NCBI GenBank assembly: GCA_004566265.1
Contig: SPLB01000161.1
Span: 1 to 9,051 of the forward strand
Reading direction: 5' to 3'
From: Paracoccaceae bacterium
GTDB lineage: Bacteria; Pseudomonadota; Alphaproteobacteria; Rhodobacterales; Rhodobacteraceae
Length of the DNA: 9,051 nucleotides
The notes beneath the pieces were generated by a model. It had not been told where the DNA came from, did not search any database, and saw only the letters and a program-made list of their open reading frames with translations. Positions 1 through 7,367 of this stretch are shown here, piece after piece. A program made the position numbers and the translations under genes. The number at the start of each line of letters is the position of its first letter. Positions within the stretch are counted from its first letter, which is position 1.

Positions 1-239
1 GCGCCTTGTTCCGGGTCACCGCCCAGTTTTGCCTGACAATCCAGAACCGGAGCCGACCGGGTGGCAGAGCGGGTGAAAACACCGGCAACGGAGGTTCCGG
101 GGTCCATCATCGCCAGCATAACGTCGGTCCGGTTTTGGTATTTTATGCCAGCAGCTGCGGTCGCAAACCGCACGCCGCCGATCTGCGGCAGATCGGGAAA
201 CTGTTCGGGCGCAAGCGGGGAAACGGGTAGATTAGCCAT
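1..239 (-). CDS. argJ: Glutamate N-acetyltransferase / amino-acid N-acetyltransferase ArgJ (5' part only)
   Basis: Only the first 79 or so codons are present; the gene runs off the left edge. ArgJ is the bifunctional enzyme of the cyclic arginine pathway. It moves the acetyl group from N-acetylornithine to glutamate and can also acetylate glutamate from acetyl-CoA. The visible N-terminus carries typical ArgJ signatures: [20 protein letters not shown] near residues 7–26, then [15 protein letters not shown] and [19 protein letters not shown] (about residues 28–65). The ATG at 239 is preceded by AAGGGA (253..248) with 8 bases between. That ribosome site overlaps the TAA stop of the upstream isomerase, so the two genes are probably cotranscribed and may be translationally coupled. 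The autocleavage site (expected T in a later G-x-G-x-x-T region) lies outside the window. The identification rests on recalled family sequence and is strong. Confidence 0.93.
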   Translation of the reverse strand, partial: MANLPVSPLAPEQFPDLPQIGGVRFATAAAGIKYQNRTDVMLAMMDPGTSVAGVFTRSATRSAPVLDCQAKLGGDPEQG

Positions 240-251
240 AGTCAGGGTCCC

Positions 252-1106
252 TTAATCGATGCGAACCAGGCTGCCGTCGCGCAGGACGGCAGGGTCGAAG
301 TCTTCGATCTCGGGACGCCGAATGTCTGCCTCCGCCGTCAGCTGGTTCACGCGGTCCTCCACAGCCTGAATGGCCAGTTCTTGTGCGATTTGTTCTTTCA
401 CCTCATCAAATTCAGGTGCGGAGATTTTGCGCCGGTCATTGAGGCGGATCACATGCCAGCCGAACTGGGTTTCGACGGGTTGCGAAATGTCACCCGGCTG
501 CATGTCGATGACTGCAGCTTCAAATTCTGGGACCATTCGTCCGGTTCCAAACCAGCCCAGTTCGCCACCATTGGGGCCGGAGGGGCCAGTGGAATATTCT
601 TTTGCAAGCGTCGCAAAATCGATGCCGGTTTCCGCCTGGGCCTGGATTTCATTGGCCCGTTCTTCTGTTTCAACCAGAATGTGCGAGGCGTTGAACTCAT
701 CACCGTCGCTACCAGCGGAATAGCGTGCCTCATAGGCTTCGCGCACCAGCTTTTCCTCGCGGCCGGTTGTCATTATTCCTTCGATCACGGTTCCGGCCAG
801 CAGCCCGCGGGCTTCATTGTCAAGACGCAGTTTAACTTCGGTGGGAACTTCGCCATGCAGCTGTTGCTTTAGCAACGTCTGCTGGATCATCTGGTCCAGC
901 AGCGCATCAAACAAGACGTTGTCAGGCAGATCCTTGTACTGGTCGGGCAAGCTCATGCGGGCCACGATCATGTGACCGATGGTGATCTCTTCGCCATTGA
1001 TCTTCGCGACAACCGTGGTGGCAGTTTGTGTGGCGGTTGCGCCAGTTGCGTATGCCAGCCCGAGTGCAAATGCAGCGACTGGCAAGAAAGTGAGACCTTT
1101 CAGCAT
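252..1106 (-). CDS. Exported PpiC/parvulin-type peptidyl-prolyl cis-trans isomerase
   Basis: A 284-residue periplasmic protein-folding catalyst, predicted to isomerise prolyl bonds in exported proteins. Residues 1–26 look like a Sec signal peptide: K3, a hydrophobic stretch [14 protein letters not shown], then ATGATA before TQ. Residues 35–50 ([13 protein letters not shown]) match the start of the SurA/PrsA N-terminal helical region. A parvulin rotamase domain spans about 137–224, with [12 protein letters not shown] (138–149), [25 protein letters not shown] (in part 162–186) and the closing [10 protein letters not shown] (213–222). The C-terminal 60 residues are acidic and helical. The ATG at 1106 follows AGGAAG (1118..1113) with 6 bases between. 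No lipobox cysteine is visible, so a soluble or loosely held periplasmic protein is likelier than a PrsA-like lipoprotein. It sits divergently from secA and 12 bases before argJ. Confidence 0.93.
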   Translation of the reverse strand: MLKGLTFLPVAAFALGLAYATGATATQTATTVVAKINGEEITIGHMIVARMSLPDQYKDLPDNVLFDALLDQMIQQTLLKQQLHGEVPTEVKLRLDNEARGLLAGTVIEGIMTTGREEKLVREAYEARYSAGSDGDEFNASHILVETEERANEIQAQAETGIDFATLAKEYSTGPSGPNGGELGWFGTGRMVPEFEAAVIDMQPGDISQPVETQFGWHVIRLNDRRKISAPEFDEVKEQIAQELAIQAVEDRVNQLTAEADIRRPEIEDFDPAVLRDGSLVRID

Positions 1107-1145
1107 GGAATGCTTCCTATATAGCTGCCGCAGCGGGGCACGGCG

Positions 1146-1174
1146 TTGACACTGATTTTCCTGCCGCTTACATC
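1146..1174 (+). promoter_or_regulatory. Candidate secA promoter (-35 TTGACA, weak -10)
   Basis: A perfect TTGACA lies at 1146–1151. Seventeen bases later is TACATC (1169–1174), which keeps the first TA and the fourth A of TATAAT. This would start transcription near 1181 and give a secA leader of about 100 bases. The -35 is convincing and the -10 is poor. No equally good minus-strand promoter for the isomerase was found; TATATA at 1118–1123 is too close to its ribosome site to be its -10. Confidence 0.45.
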
Positions 1175-1245
1175 CCTAGAGGCCTTTGGCAGGTCCGTCT
1201 TTTACACCCTGTTTATGGGTTGCGGGGGAGACGGGCAAGCCTGCC
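1160..1245 (+). promoter_or_regulatory. secA leader with alternative inverted repeats
   Basis: CCTGCC at 1160–1165, GGCAGG at 1188–1193 and CCTGCC at 1240–1245 are three copies of one 6-base element. The middle copy can pair with either the first or the last, but not with both. The 3' copy can also form a small local hairpin with GGCA at 1234–1237. If transcription begins near 1181, only the second pairing (1188–1193 with 1240–1245) would exist in the RNA. This may be chance in GC-rich DNA; it is recorded as visible structure, not as a proven element. Confidence 0.2.
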
Positions 1246-1282
1246 GATGACAAAGGCAGTGAACACGACTTTTGGAGCGCAC

Positions 1283-3991
1283 ATGCTTGGTATTGGAACT
1301 CTCGCCAAAAAGATCTTCGGGACCCCGAATGACCGCAAGATCAAGGCGACGCGGCCGCTGATTGCAAAAATCAATGCACTAGAGCCGGAGTTCGAAGCGC
1401 TCAGCGATCAGGGGCTTAAGGACAAGACCAAAGAGCTGCGCCAGCGTGCGCTTGGCGGTGAAAATCTGGATGATCTGCTGCCCGAAGCCTTTGCCAATGT
1501 GCGCGAAGGGGCAAGACGGGCGCTTGGGTTGCGCGCCTTTGACACCCAGTTGATGGGGGGCACTTTCCTGCATCAGGGCAATATTTCCGAGATGAAAACC
1601 GGTGAGGGCAAAACCCTTGTTGCCACATTCCCGGCGTATCTGAATGCGCTCACAGGCAAGGGCGTGCATGTTGTGACCGTCAACGAATACCTCGCCAAAC
1701 GCGACAGCGAATGGATGAGCAAGGTGTTCGAGGCGCTGGGTATGACCACTGGCGTGATCTGGTCCGGCCAGCCTGACGATGAAAAGATGGCGGCCTATAA
1801 TTGTGACGTTACATATGCCACAAACAATGAATTGGGTTTCGATTACCTACGCGACAATATGAAACCGTCGCTCGATCAGGTGTTCCAGAAACAGCATAAC
1901 TTTGCGATCGTCGACGAGGTGGACTCGATCCTAATTGATGAAGCGCGCACGCCGCTGATCATTTCAGGCCCCGCGGAAGACCGTTCCGAACTCTATGGCG
2001 CCATCGACAAGCTGATCCCGTCTCTGTCAGATGATCACTACGAACTTGACGAGAAAACCCGTGGGGTGACTTTTACTGAAGATGGCAATGAATTCCTAGA
2101 ACAGCAGCTGAAAGCTGCAGGTTTGCTGGGAGAGGATGCAAGCCTCTATGACCCGGAAAGCACCACGGTGGTGCACCACGTCAACCAAGCGCTGCGGGCG
2201 CACAAGCTGTTTCAGCGCGACAAAGACTATATCGTGCGTGATGGCAGTGTTGTTCTGATCGACGAATTCACCGGCCGCATGATGGCGGGTCGCCGCCTGT
2301 CCGAAGGTCTGCACCAGGCGCTTGAAGCCAAAGAAGGGGTCACGATCCAGCCGGAAAACACCACGCTGGCCTCTGTGACTTTTCAGAACTATTTCCGCCT
2401 ATATGACAAATTGTCCGGCATGACCGGCACGGCGATGACCGAGGCCGAGGAATTCGCCGAGATCTACAGCCTTGGCGTGGTGGAGGTGCCGACCAACAAG
2501 CCGATCGCGCGTAAGGACGAAGACGATCAGGTCTTCCGCACGGCGGTCGAAAAATACAATGCAATGATTCTAGAGGCCAAAGAGGCACATGCCAAGGGCC
2601 AGCCGGTCCTGCTGGGCACCACCTCGATTGAGAAATCCGAATTGCTGAGCGCGCTGCTGCAAAAAGAAGGCATCCCGCACAACGTTCTGAACGCACGTCA
2701 CCACGAGCAGGAGGCGAAGATTGTTGCCGATGCGGGTCGTCTGGGCGCTGTGACCATTGCCACCAATATGGCAGGCCGCGGCACCGATATTCAGCTCGGG
2801 GGCAATGTCGAGATGAAGGTGATGGAAGCATTGGAAGCCAATCCGGATGCTGACCCGGCAGAGCTGCGCACCTCGGAAGAAGCCAAGCACGCCGAGGAAA
2901 AGATCAAGGTTCTGGACGCTGGCGGCCTTTGTGTTCTGGCGTCGGAGCGTCACGAAAGCCGACGGATCGACAACCAGCTGCGCGGTCGTTCCGGGCGGCA
3001 GGGCGACCCTGGTCTGACTCGTTTCTACCTCAGCCTTGAAGATGACCTGATGCGCATCTTCGGCTCGGAGCGCCTGGACCGGGTTCTCTCGTCGCTGGGT
3101 ATGCAGGAAGGTGAGGCGATCATTCACCCTTGGGTGAACAAATCTCTGGAACGTGCGCAAGCCAAAGTCGAAGGTCGCAACTTTGACATGCGTAAGAACG
3201 TTCTGAAGTTCGACGATGTGATGAACGACCAGCGTAAGGTCATCTTTGGCCAGCGCCGCGAGATCATGGCGGCTGAAGACAGCGCCGAGATTGTTTCTGA
3301 CATGCGCCACGAAGTCATTGATGACCTGCTGGACACCTATATGCCACCCAGCACCTATGCAGACCAGTGGGATACTGCGGGTCTGAAACAGGCCGTAGCT
3401 GAGCAGTTGAACCTTGATGTGCCTGTGGACGAATGGGCCGCAGAAGAAGGTGTCGACGACGAGCAGGTTCGTGACCGACTGGTCGAGACCAGCGACAAGC
3501 TGATGGCAGAAAAAGTCGAAGCCTTTGGTGACGAGGGTATGCGCAATATCGAAAAACAGGTACTGCTGCAGACCATTGATGCGAAGTGGCGGGAGCATCT
3601 GCTGACGCTTGAACACTTGCGCTCGGTGGTGGGGTTCCGAGGTTATGCGCAGCGGGATCCGCTCAATGAGTACAAAAACGAGAGTTTCCAGCTGTTCGAA
3701 GGCATGCTGGATGGGCTTCGCGAAGACGTCACCAAACAGTTGTCGCGTGTGCGCCCGATGTCGGACGAAGAACAGCGGCAGATGATTATGGAAATGGCGG
3801 CCCGACATCAAGCGCAGGCTCAGCTGCAGGCTATGGGGGGCACACCATCCGAAACAGCGGCCGTGTCCGAAAAGGCGCTCGAAGGGTTTGACGAAAACGA
3901 TCCGACGACCTGGGGAAATCCGTCGCGTAACGACAAATGCCCCTGCGGTTCAGGCAAGAAGTTCAAACATTGCCATGGCCGCTTGGCCTAA
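1283..3991 (+). CDS. secA: Preprotein translocase ATPase SecA
   Basis: The motor that uses ATP to push unfolded preproteins through the SecYEG channel; 902 residues, the usual full length. Visible landmarks are Walker A MKTGEGKT (104–111), Walker B VDEVDS (210–215) followed by [24 protein letters not shown] (495–507) and the helicase motif [13 protein letters not shown] (565–577). The helical wing/scaffold part contains [16 protein letters not shown] glutamine/alanine-rich linker leads to the C-terminal zinc site [12 protein letters not shown] (886–897), which in other bacteria binds SecB and lipids; its presence suggests a SecB-dependent pathway. The ATG at 1283 was chosen because GGAG (1274–1277) lies 5 bases before it and [13 protein letters not shown] is the normal SecA start. 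In-frame ATG 1247 and TTG 1220 would extend the protein by 12 or 21 residues but lack a well-placed ribosome site. It is transcribed away from the exported isomerase and is followed by its own terminator. Confidence 0.98.
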   Translation: MLGIGTLAKKIFGTPNDRKIKATRPLIAKINALEPEFEALSDQGLKDKTKELRQRALGGENLDDLLPEAFANVREGARRALGLRAFDTQLMGGTFLHQGNISEMKTGEGKTLVATFPAYLNALTGKGVHVVTVNEYLAKRDSEWMSKVFEALGMTTGVIWSGQPDDEKMAAYNCDVTYATNNELGFDYLRDNMKPSLDQVFQKQHNFAIVDEVDSILIDEARTPLIISGPAEDRSELYGAIDKLIPSLSDDHYELDEKTRGVTFTEDGNEFLEQQLKAAGLLGEDASLYDPESTTVVHHVNQALRAHKLFQRDKDYIVRDGSVVLIDEFTGRMMAGRRLSEGLHQALEAKEGVTIQPENTTLASVTFQNYFRLYDKLSGMTGTAMTEAEEFAEIYSLGVVEVPTNKPIARKDEDDQVFRTAVEKYNAMILEAKEAHAKGQPVLLGTTSIEKSELLSALLQKEGIPHNVLNARHHEQEAKIVADAGRLGAVTIATNMAGRGTDIQLGGNVEMKVMEALEANPDADPAELRTSEEAKHAEEKIKVLDAGGLCVLASERHESRRIDNQLRGRSGRQGDPGLTRFYLSLEDDLMRIFGSERLDRVLSSLGMQEGEAIIHPWVNKSLERAQAKVEGRNFDMRKNVLKFDDVMNDQRKVIFGQRREIMAAEDSAEIVSDMRHEVIDDLLDTYMPPSTYADQWDTAGLKQAVAEQLNLDVPVDEWAAEEGVDDEQVRDRLVETSDKLMAEKVEAFGDEGMRNIEKQVLLQTIDAKWREHLLTLEHLRSVVGFRGYAQRDPLNEYKNESFQLFEGMLDGLREDVTKQLSRVRPMSDEEQRQMIMEMAARHQAQAQLQAMGGTPSETAAVSEKALEGFDENDPTTWGNPSRNDKCPCGSGKKFKHCHGRLA

Positions 3992-3999
3992 TTTCATAA

Positions 4000-4032
4000 C
4001 CCGCGCTTTGCCTGCCACGGCGCGGGATTTTT
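4000..4032 (+). terminator. Intrinsic terminator of secA
   Basis: CCCGCGC (4000–4006) pairs perfectly with GCGCGGG (4020–4026) across a 13-base loop. It is followed by A and five T (4028–4032). It begins 8 bases after the secA stop codon. Confidence 0.8.
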
Positions 4033-4068
4033 GACGCGAGGTGGCGTGTTTCGCAAGGCTACTTCCCT

Positions 4069-4108
4069 CCCGTGGCCATAAAGCGGCCTCTTTTTACGCG
4101 GGTTTTTT
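4069..4108 (+). terminator. Second terminator-like hairpin, possible attenuator before the orphan gene
   Basis: CCCGTG (4069–4074) pairs with CGCGGG (4097–4102), with one G·U pair, and is followed directly by six T (4103–4108). Inside it GCC (4075–4077) can pair with GGC (4085–4087), leaving a T-rich bulge on the 3' side. The stem is weaker than the secA terminator. It could be a backup terminator for secA. If the promoter of the following gene lies before it, it could instead act as an attenuator. The 3' half CGCGGG plus T-run resembles the 3' half of the first terminator. Confidence 0.4.
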
Positions 4109-4131
4109 ATAACTACTGCGTAGTAGGGAGG
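4108..4131 (+). promoter_or_regulatory. Candidate -10 box, small hairpin and strong Shine-Dalgarno before the orphan gene
   Basis: TATAAC (4108–4113) matches five of six bases of TATAAT, but no recognisable -35 lies 16–18 bases upstream. ACTAC (4112–4116) and GTAGT (4120–4124) form a 5-base-pair stem with a TGC loop, immediately before AGGGAGG (4125–4131). The hairpin touches the ribosome site and could affect its access, but if transcription began from this -10 the stem would not be in the RNA. The two readings exclude each other. Confidence 0.25.
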
Positions 4132-4132
4132 C

Positions 4133-4618
4133 GTGGCACAGAATGCTGTTTTTCTGGCTGAGACTGCGACGGGTAAGCCGCTGATGGCCAGCGCTTTTGT
4201 CTCTGATATTTCGGAGTTTGAACGGGTTGCAATTCATACCGTGGCTCGTGGTGTAGGGCTTCACGCCTTTGAATGTGGTGCGGAGTTCGGGGCCGCGGGC
4301 CGTATTTGGTCCCAGGGGACACGTGGCTCGGGGCATTTGCTGCAGCTTGGCGATGCCTCTCTGCCGTCGGCACCGCTCTTGCAGATTTACAGCCACGCTT
4401 TTCCAAATTTGCGCACAGAGGGAGAAATCGCCCTGTCTTTGGAGGCCGAAGTGCACCCTGAAACCTGCGATCACTCGGTGGAGGGGCACATTCTCTCTGC
4501 GCGAAATGGCGGTCTGCGGGTCCGCGAACTTTCGCTGGAAATGCCCGATTGTAATGCGGTTGGTGATTTTCTGGTGTTGAATAATCCGGTGGAAAGTCTG
4601 AAACTCTCCCGAAACTGA
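4133..4618 (+). CDS. Unrecognised protein of up to 161 residues
   Basis: I do not recognise this protein. The frame reads as real: it stays open between secA and the next same-strand gene, ends 22 bases before that gene, and has codon use with a moderate G/C third-position preference. The translation has no signal peptide, membrane segment or known catalytic motif. It is rich in alternating hydrophobic/polar stretches that suggest beta structure (IALSLEAEV, LRVRELSLEM) and has three cysteines: ECGAEF, ETCDH and PDCNAV. The start is uncertain. GTG 4133 opens the frame, with a stop three codons upstream, but AGGGAGG ends only one base before it, which is too close for good initiation. ATG 4184 (residue 18, giving 144 residues) is the other candidate and overlaps the stop of a 13-codon frame beginning at ATG 4143. 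It probably shares a transcript with the PstS–OmpA fusion. It could be a cytoplasmic partner of that protein, but nothing in the sequence proves it. Confidence 0.65.
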   Translation: MAQNAVFLAETATGKPLMASAFVSDISEFERVAIHTVARGVGLHAFECGAEFGAAGRIWSQGTRGSGHLLQLGDASLPSAPLLQIYSHAFPNLRTEGEIALSLEAEVHPETCDHSVEGHILSARNGGLRVRELSLEMPDCNAVGDFLVLNNPVESLKLSRN

Positions 4619-4640
4619 TACGGGCGCTTCGGGATTTCTC

Positions 4641-6197
4641 ATGCTAAATTTACGTGCAGTTCTTCGTGCTGCACTTCTGTTCCTGTTGACCGGCTTTGCC
4701 GCTCTTGCGCAGGATGTCACTTTGTCTTCGCGCGACGGCAGTATTGAAATCACTGGTACCCTTCTGGGCTTTGACGGTGAGTTCTTCCGAGTGGATACAC
4801 AGTTCGGCGAATTGACCGTCGATGGGTCTGGCGTGCAGTGTGAAGGACCCGGTTGCCCGAGCCTGTCTGGTTTTGTGGCCGAGTTGGTGCTTTCAGGCTC
4901 ATCTTCCATGGCAGAAGTTCTGGTGCCTGCATTGATCGAAGGTTTTGCGCTGCGCAACGGCTACACAACCCAGCGACGGGATTTTGACGGAAACAGCTTT
5001 GAATATGGGCTGCTGGATGGTTCAGATCGACTGGCCGCTCGGTTCGTTTTTTTGGTAAACAACACCGACGAAGGATTTGCGGATCTCCTTGCCAACGAGG
5101 CTGATATTGTCATGGCTCTGCGCGAGATCCGCGCCGCCGAACGCACCCGTGCAGCTGAGGTTGGCATGGGAGATCTGACGGCGGCTAACCGGGGCCGCGT
5201 GCTGGCGCTGGATGCGATGGTGCCTATTGTGTCGCCACAGAACCCTGTAACACGGATTTCCGTGTCGGAATTGGCGGGCATCCTATCCGGAGAGATTGCA
5301 AATTGGCAGCAGCTTGGCGGGCCTGATGCGCCAATTACTGTGGATATGCTCAGCCCAGGCTCGGGGCTGGCGCAGGCGGCAGAGGACAAATTACTTCGAC
5401 CATTGGGGCAAGAGGTTACCGACAACGCACGTCGTCATGGGCGAGGCTCTAAATTGGTACGTACCGTAGAGACGGACCCTTTTGCCGTCGGTTTGGCGAG
5501 CTTTTCAGAAACAGGTACGGCGCGTGTTCTGACCCTCACCGGCCCTTGCGGGTTTTCGCTCAGCGCCAATCGGCGATCGATCAAAACTGAAGACTACCCG
5601 CTGACTGCCCCGATGTTTCTATATTTACCTGCGCGTCGATTGCCCAAGGTCGCGCGTGAATTTTTGACCTACGCACGGGGTCCTGCAGCGCAGATTGTCA
5701 TTCGCCGCGCGGGCTTTGTTGACCAGTCCCCTGAACACATCCCGGTTGCTTTGCAGGGGGAGCGTCTGGCCAATGCGCTTTTGGCGGCGGGAAAAGAAAC
5801 GTCTTTGGACGAATTGCAGCGTCTTATAAAGGTATTGGACGGTAAAAAACGGATGACGACGTCTTTCCGGTTTGAGGTCGGGTCATCTCGCCTGGATGCG
5901 CAGTCGCGTGGGAATGTGGAGCTGCTTGCGCGTGATCTGGAGGCGGGGATCTACGATGCGCGCCGATTGGTTTTTGCTGGTTTCTCAGATGGGGACGGAC
6001 CCGCAGACGCGAACCGAGCTATCGCACAAAAACGCGCTGAGTCCGTGCGCGACGCGGTGATTCAGGCGGCCGAAACGGCAAATCTTGAGCGCGTGCGGTT
6101 GGAAGTTGAGGCTTTTGGTGAAGCTCTGCCAATGGCCTGCGATGACAGCGCCTGGGGGCGGCAGGTCAATCGCCGGGTTGAGGTCTGGCTGGAATAA
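4641..6197 (+). CDS. Exported PstS-like phosphate-binding fold fused to OmpA-type peptidoglycan-binding domain
   Basis: A 518-residue protein predicted to be periplasmic. Residues 1–23 form a signal peptide (R5 and R9, then ALLFLLTGFAALA before QDV). Residues 25–73 are a short beta-rich N-terminal module (VTLSSRDGSIEITGTLLGFD) ending in a C67–C72 pair that may be a disulfide. A PstS/PBP-like fold follows (about 79–365). It has ligand-loop candidates SGSSSMAEVLVP (86–97) and SPGSGLAQA (238–246), a VPIVSPQNPV hinge-like strand (194–203) and the PstS-like end LTAPMFLYLPARR (321–333). A linker leads to an OmpA domain (about 407–516), with FAGFSDGDG (446–453), N458, R465 and the final NRRVEVWL. 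D450 and R465 sit where OmpA proteins bind diaminopimelate. The ATG at 4641 follows GGGA (4631–4634) with 6 bases between. By family, such fusions would hold a phosphate- or anion-binding module on the cell wall; ligand and partner are not known. No transporter permease is adjacent. Confidence 0.9.
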   Translation: MLNLRAVLRAALLFLLTGFAALAQDVTLSSRDGSIEITGTLLGFDGEFFRVDTQFGELTVDGSGVQCEGPGCPSLSGFVAELVLSGSSSMAEVLVPALIEGFALRNGYTTQRRDFDGNSFEYGLLDGSDRLAARFVFLVNNTDEGFADLLANEADIVMALREIRAAERTRAAEVGMGDLTAANRGRVLALDAMVPIVSPQNPVTRISVSELAGILSGEIANWQQLGGPDAPITVDMLSPGSGLAQAAEDKLLRPLGQEVTDNARRHGRGSKLVRTVETDPFAVGLASFSETGTARVLTLTGPCGFSLSANRRSIKTEDYPLTAPMFLYLPARRLPKVAREFLTYARGPAAQIVIRRAGFVDQSPEHIPVALQGERLANALLAAGKETSLDELQRLIKVLDGKKRMTTSFRFEVGSSRLDAQSRGNVELLARDLEAGIYDARRLVFAGFSDGDGPADANRAIAQKRAESVRDAVIQAAETANLERVRLEVEAFGEALPMACDDSAWGRQVNRRVEVWLE

Positions 6198-6199
6198 GA

Positions 6200-6233
6200 A
6201 AAAGCCTAGGCGCAGGTGTGCGTCCGGGCTTTT
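6200..6233. terminator. Bidirectional terminator between convergent genes
   Basis: A 15-base arm (6200–6214) pairs with 6219–6233 across a GGTG loop, with one mismatch and two G·U pairs on the plus strand. The A-run at the left becomes a T-run on the minus strand, and CTTTTCTTT follows on the plus strand. It sits three bases after the OmpA-fusion stop codon and 21 bases beyond the ATPase stop codon on the other strand, so it can serve both genes. Confidence 0.85.
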
Positions 6234-6254
6234 CTTTAGAGCTTCCGCAGCGGG

Positions 6255-7316
6255 TTAGCGCAGGCGCACCTCAGTGGCGGCGTCAAAGAAAAAGGCATCT
6301 TCGTCGTGAAAGTCCAGGGTCACCTTGGAACCTTCGGCGATTTCTTCATCATCACGGGTTTCCACGATCATCTTGGCACCATCGGCGCAGACAAGGTGGT
6401 CATAGGACACGGCACCCAGACGCTCGCGCAGGTCGAGGGTTGCAGCACCTTCGCCAGATTTCACCAGAATGTGCTGAGGACGCAGGCCGACGATGACCTT
6501 GGCACCTTCACCCGGTAGGGTGACAGAGGTGGCGATCTCACGACCACCGAAGGCAGGGACGGTGACCTTGCCGCCGGTCACTTCGCCTTCGACGAAGTTC
6601 ATGCTGGGGGAGCCAATGAAGCCAGCGACGAATTTGTTTTCGGGATTATTATACAGCTCCATTGGCGCCCCGACCTGTTCGACGCGACCGGCACGCAAAA
6701 CCACGATCTTGTCGGCAAGCGTCATGGCTTCGACCTGATCGTGGGTAACGTAGATCATGGTTGCGCCGATTTCCTTGTGCAGACGCGCAATCTCGACTCG
6801 CATGTCGACGCGCAACTCCGCATCAAGGTTGGAAAGCGGTTCGTCAAACAGGAAGACCTCGGGGCCGCGGACAATGGCACGGCCAATGGCCACACGCTGG
6901 CGCTGACCACCGGACAGGGCCTTGGGCTTGCGCTTGAGGTAGTCGCCCAGCTTCAAAACGCGCGAGGCCTCAGCCACTTTTTCTTTGATTTCGGCTTTGG
7001 GGTGGCCGTTCATTTTCAGCCCAAAACCCATATTGTCCTCAACCGTCATATGGGGATAAAGCGCATAGGACTGAAACACCATGGCCACACCACGTTCAGC
7101 CGCTTCGACATTGGTGACGTCACGGGTGCCAATGTGAATTTCCCCTGCGGTGGTTTCCTCAAGGCCTGCAATCATGCGCAGCAGGGTGGACTTCCCGCAG
7201 CCCGACGGTCCCACAAAGACGCAGAATTCGCCGTCTTTGATGTCGAGGTCCACGTCAAAGATCGTCTGGATGTCGCCGTATTTCTTAACGGCTTTTTTTA
7301 GCGTGACACCGGTCAT
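6255..7316 (-). CDS. ugpC: ABC importer ATP-binding protein, MalK/UgpC type
   Basis: A 353-residue ATPase that would power an importer of carbohydrate, polyol or glycerol-phosphate type. The nucleotide-binding domain has Walker [10 protein letters not shown] (36–44), Q-loop Q82 in [11 protein letters not shown], signature LSGGQRQR (134–141), Walker B VFLFDEP (154–160), D-loop SNLD (162–165) and switch H192 in THDQ. GSPSMNF (236–241) leads into the C-terminal TOBE/MalK regulatory-type region with GLRPQHI (277–283). The length is normal for the family. The ATG at 7316 follows AAGGA (7330..7326) with 9 bases between. It lies 51 bases downstream of the IclR regulator on the same strand and is probably cotranscribed with it. 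The solute-binding protein is on the other side of the regulator and reads the opposite way. The symbol marks the family only: one ATPase of this type can serve several permeases, and the substrate is not shown to be glycerol-3-phosphate. Confidence 0.93.
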   Translation of the reverse strand: MTGVTLKKAVKKYGDIQTIFDVDLDIKDGEFCVFVGPSGCGKSTLLRMIAGLEETTAGEIHIGTRDVTNVEAAERGVAMVFQSYALYPHMTVEDNMGFGLKMNGHPKAEIKEKVAEASRVLKLGDYLKRKPKALSGGQRQRVAIGRAIVRGPEVFLFDEPLSNLDAELRVDMRVEIARLHKEIGATMIYVTHDQVEAMTLADKIVVLRAGRVEQVGAPMELYNNPENKFVAGFIGSPSMNFVEGEVTGGKVTVPAFGGREIATSVTLPGEGAKVIVGLRPQHILVKSGEGAATLDLRERLGAVSYDHLVCADGAKMIVETRDDEEIAEGSKVTLDFHDEDAFFFDAATEVRLR

Positions 7317-7336
7317 GTTAGGTCGTCCTTACTATG

Positions 7337-7357
7337 GCCCGCCACCCTTGGGCAGGC
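7337..7357 (-). promoter_or_regulatory. Hairpin between the regulator and the ATPase gene
   Basis: On the minus strand GCCTGCC pairs with GGCGGGC over 7 base pairs (one G·U) across a 7-base loop. No T-run follows, so it is not an intrinsic terminator. It falls between the IclR stop and the ribosome site of the ATPase, where it could protect an RNA end or set the ratio of the two products. That role is only inferred. Confidence 0.3.
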
Positions 7358-7367
7358 TGGTTACTCG

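Noticed and set aside
1..255. Plus-strand frames at 6–230 and 61–255
   Set aside because: Both are opposite the conserved ArgJ N-terminus and carry no family signature.
1220..1282. SecA starting at TTG 1220 (923 residues)
   Set aside because: There is no ribosome site at the TTG, and the extra 21 residues do not resemble the conserved SecA N-terminus, which begins at 1283 behind GGAG.
2570..3811. Open frame of 413 codons antisense to secA
   Set aside because: It lies wholly inside the well-supported secA frame, shows no family signature or sensible ribosome site, and its composition is that expected opposite a biased coding sequence.
4031..4064. TTGACG at 4031–4036 as a -35 box for the orphan gene
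   Set aside because: It overlaps the T-run of the secA terminator, and no acceptable -10 lies 16–18 bases downstream.
4094..4957. Minus-strand open frame of 287 codons across the orphan gene and the start of the PstS–OmpA fusion
   Set aside because: Low-complexity, Arg/Ser/Pro-rich translation without motifs. It overlaps the clear signal peptide of the fusion gene and part of the second terminator-like hairpin.
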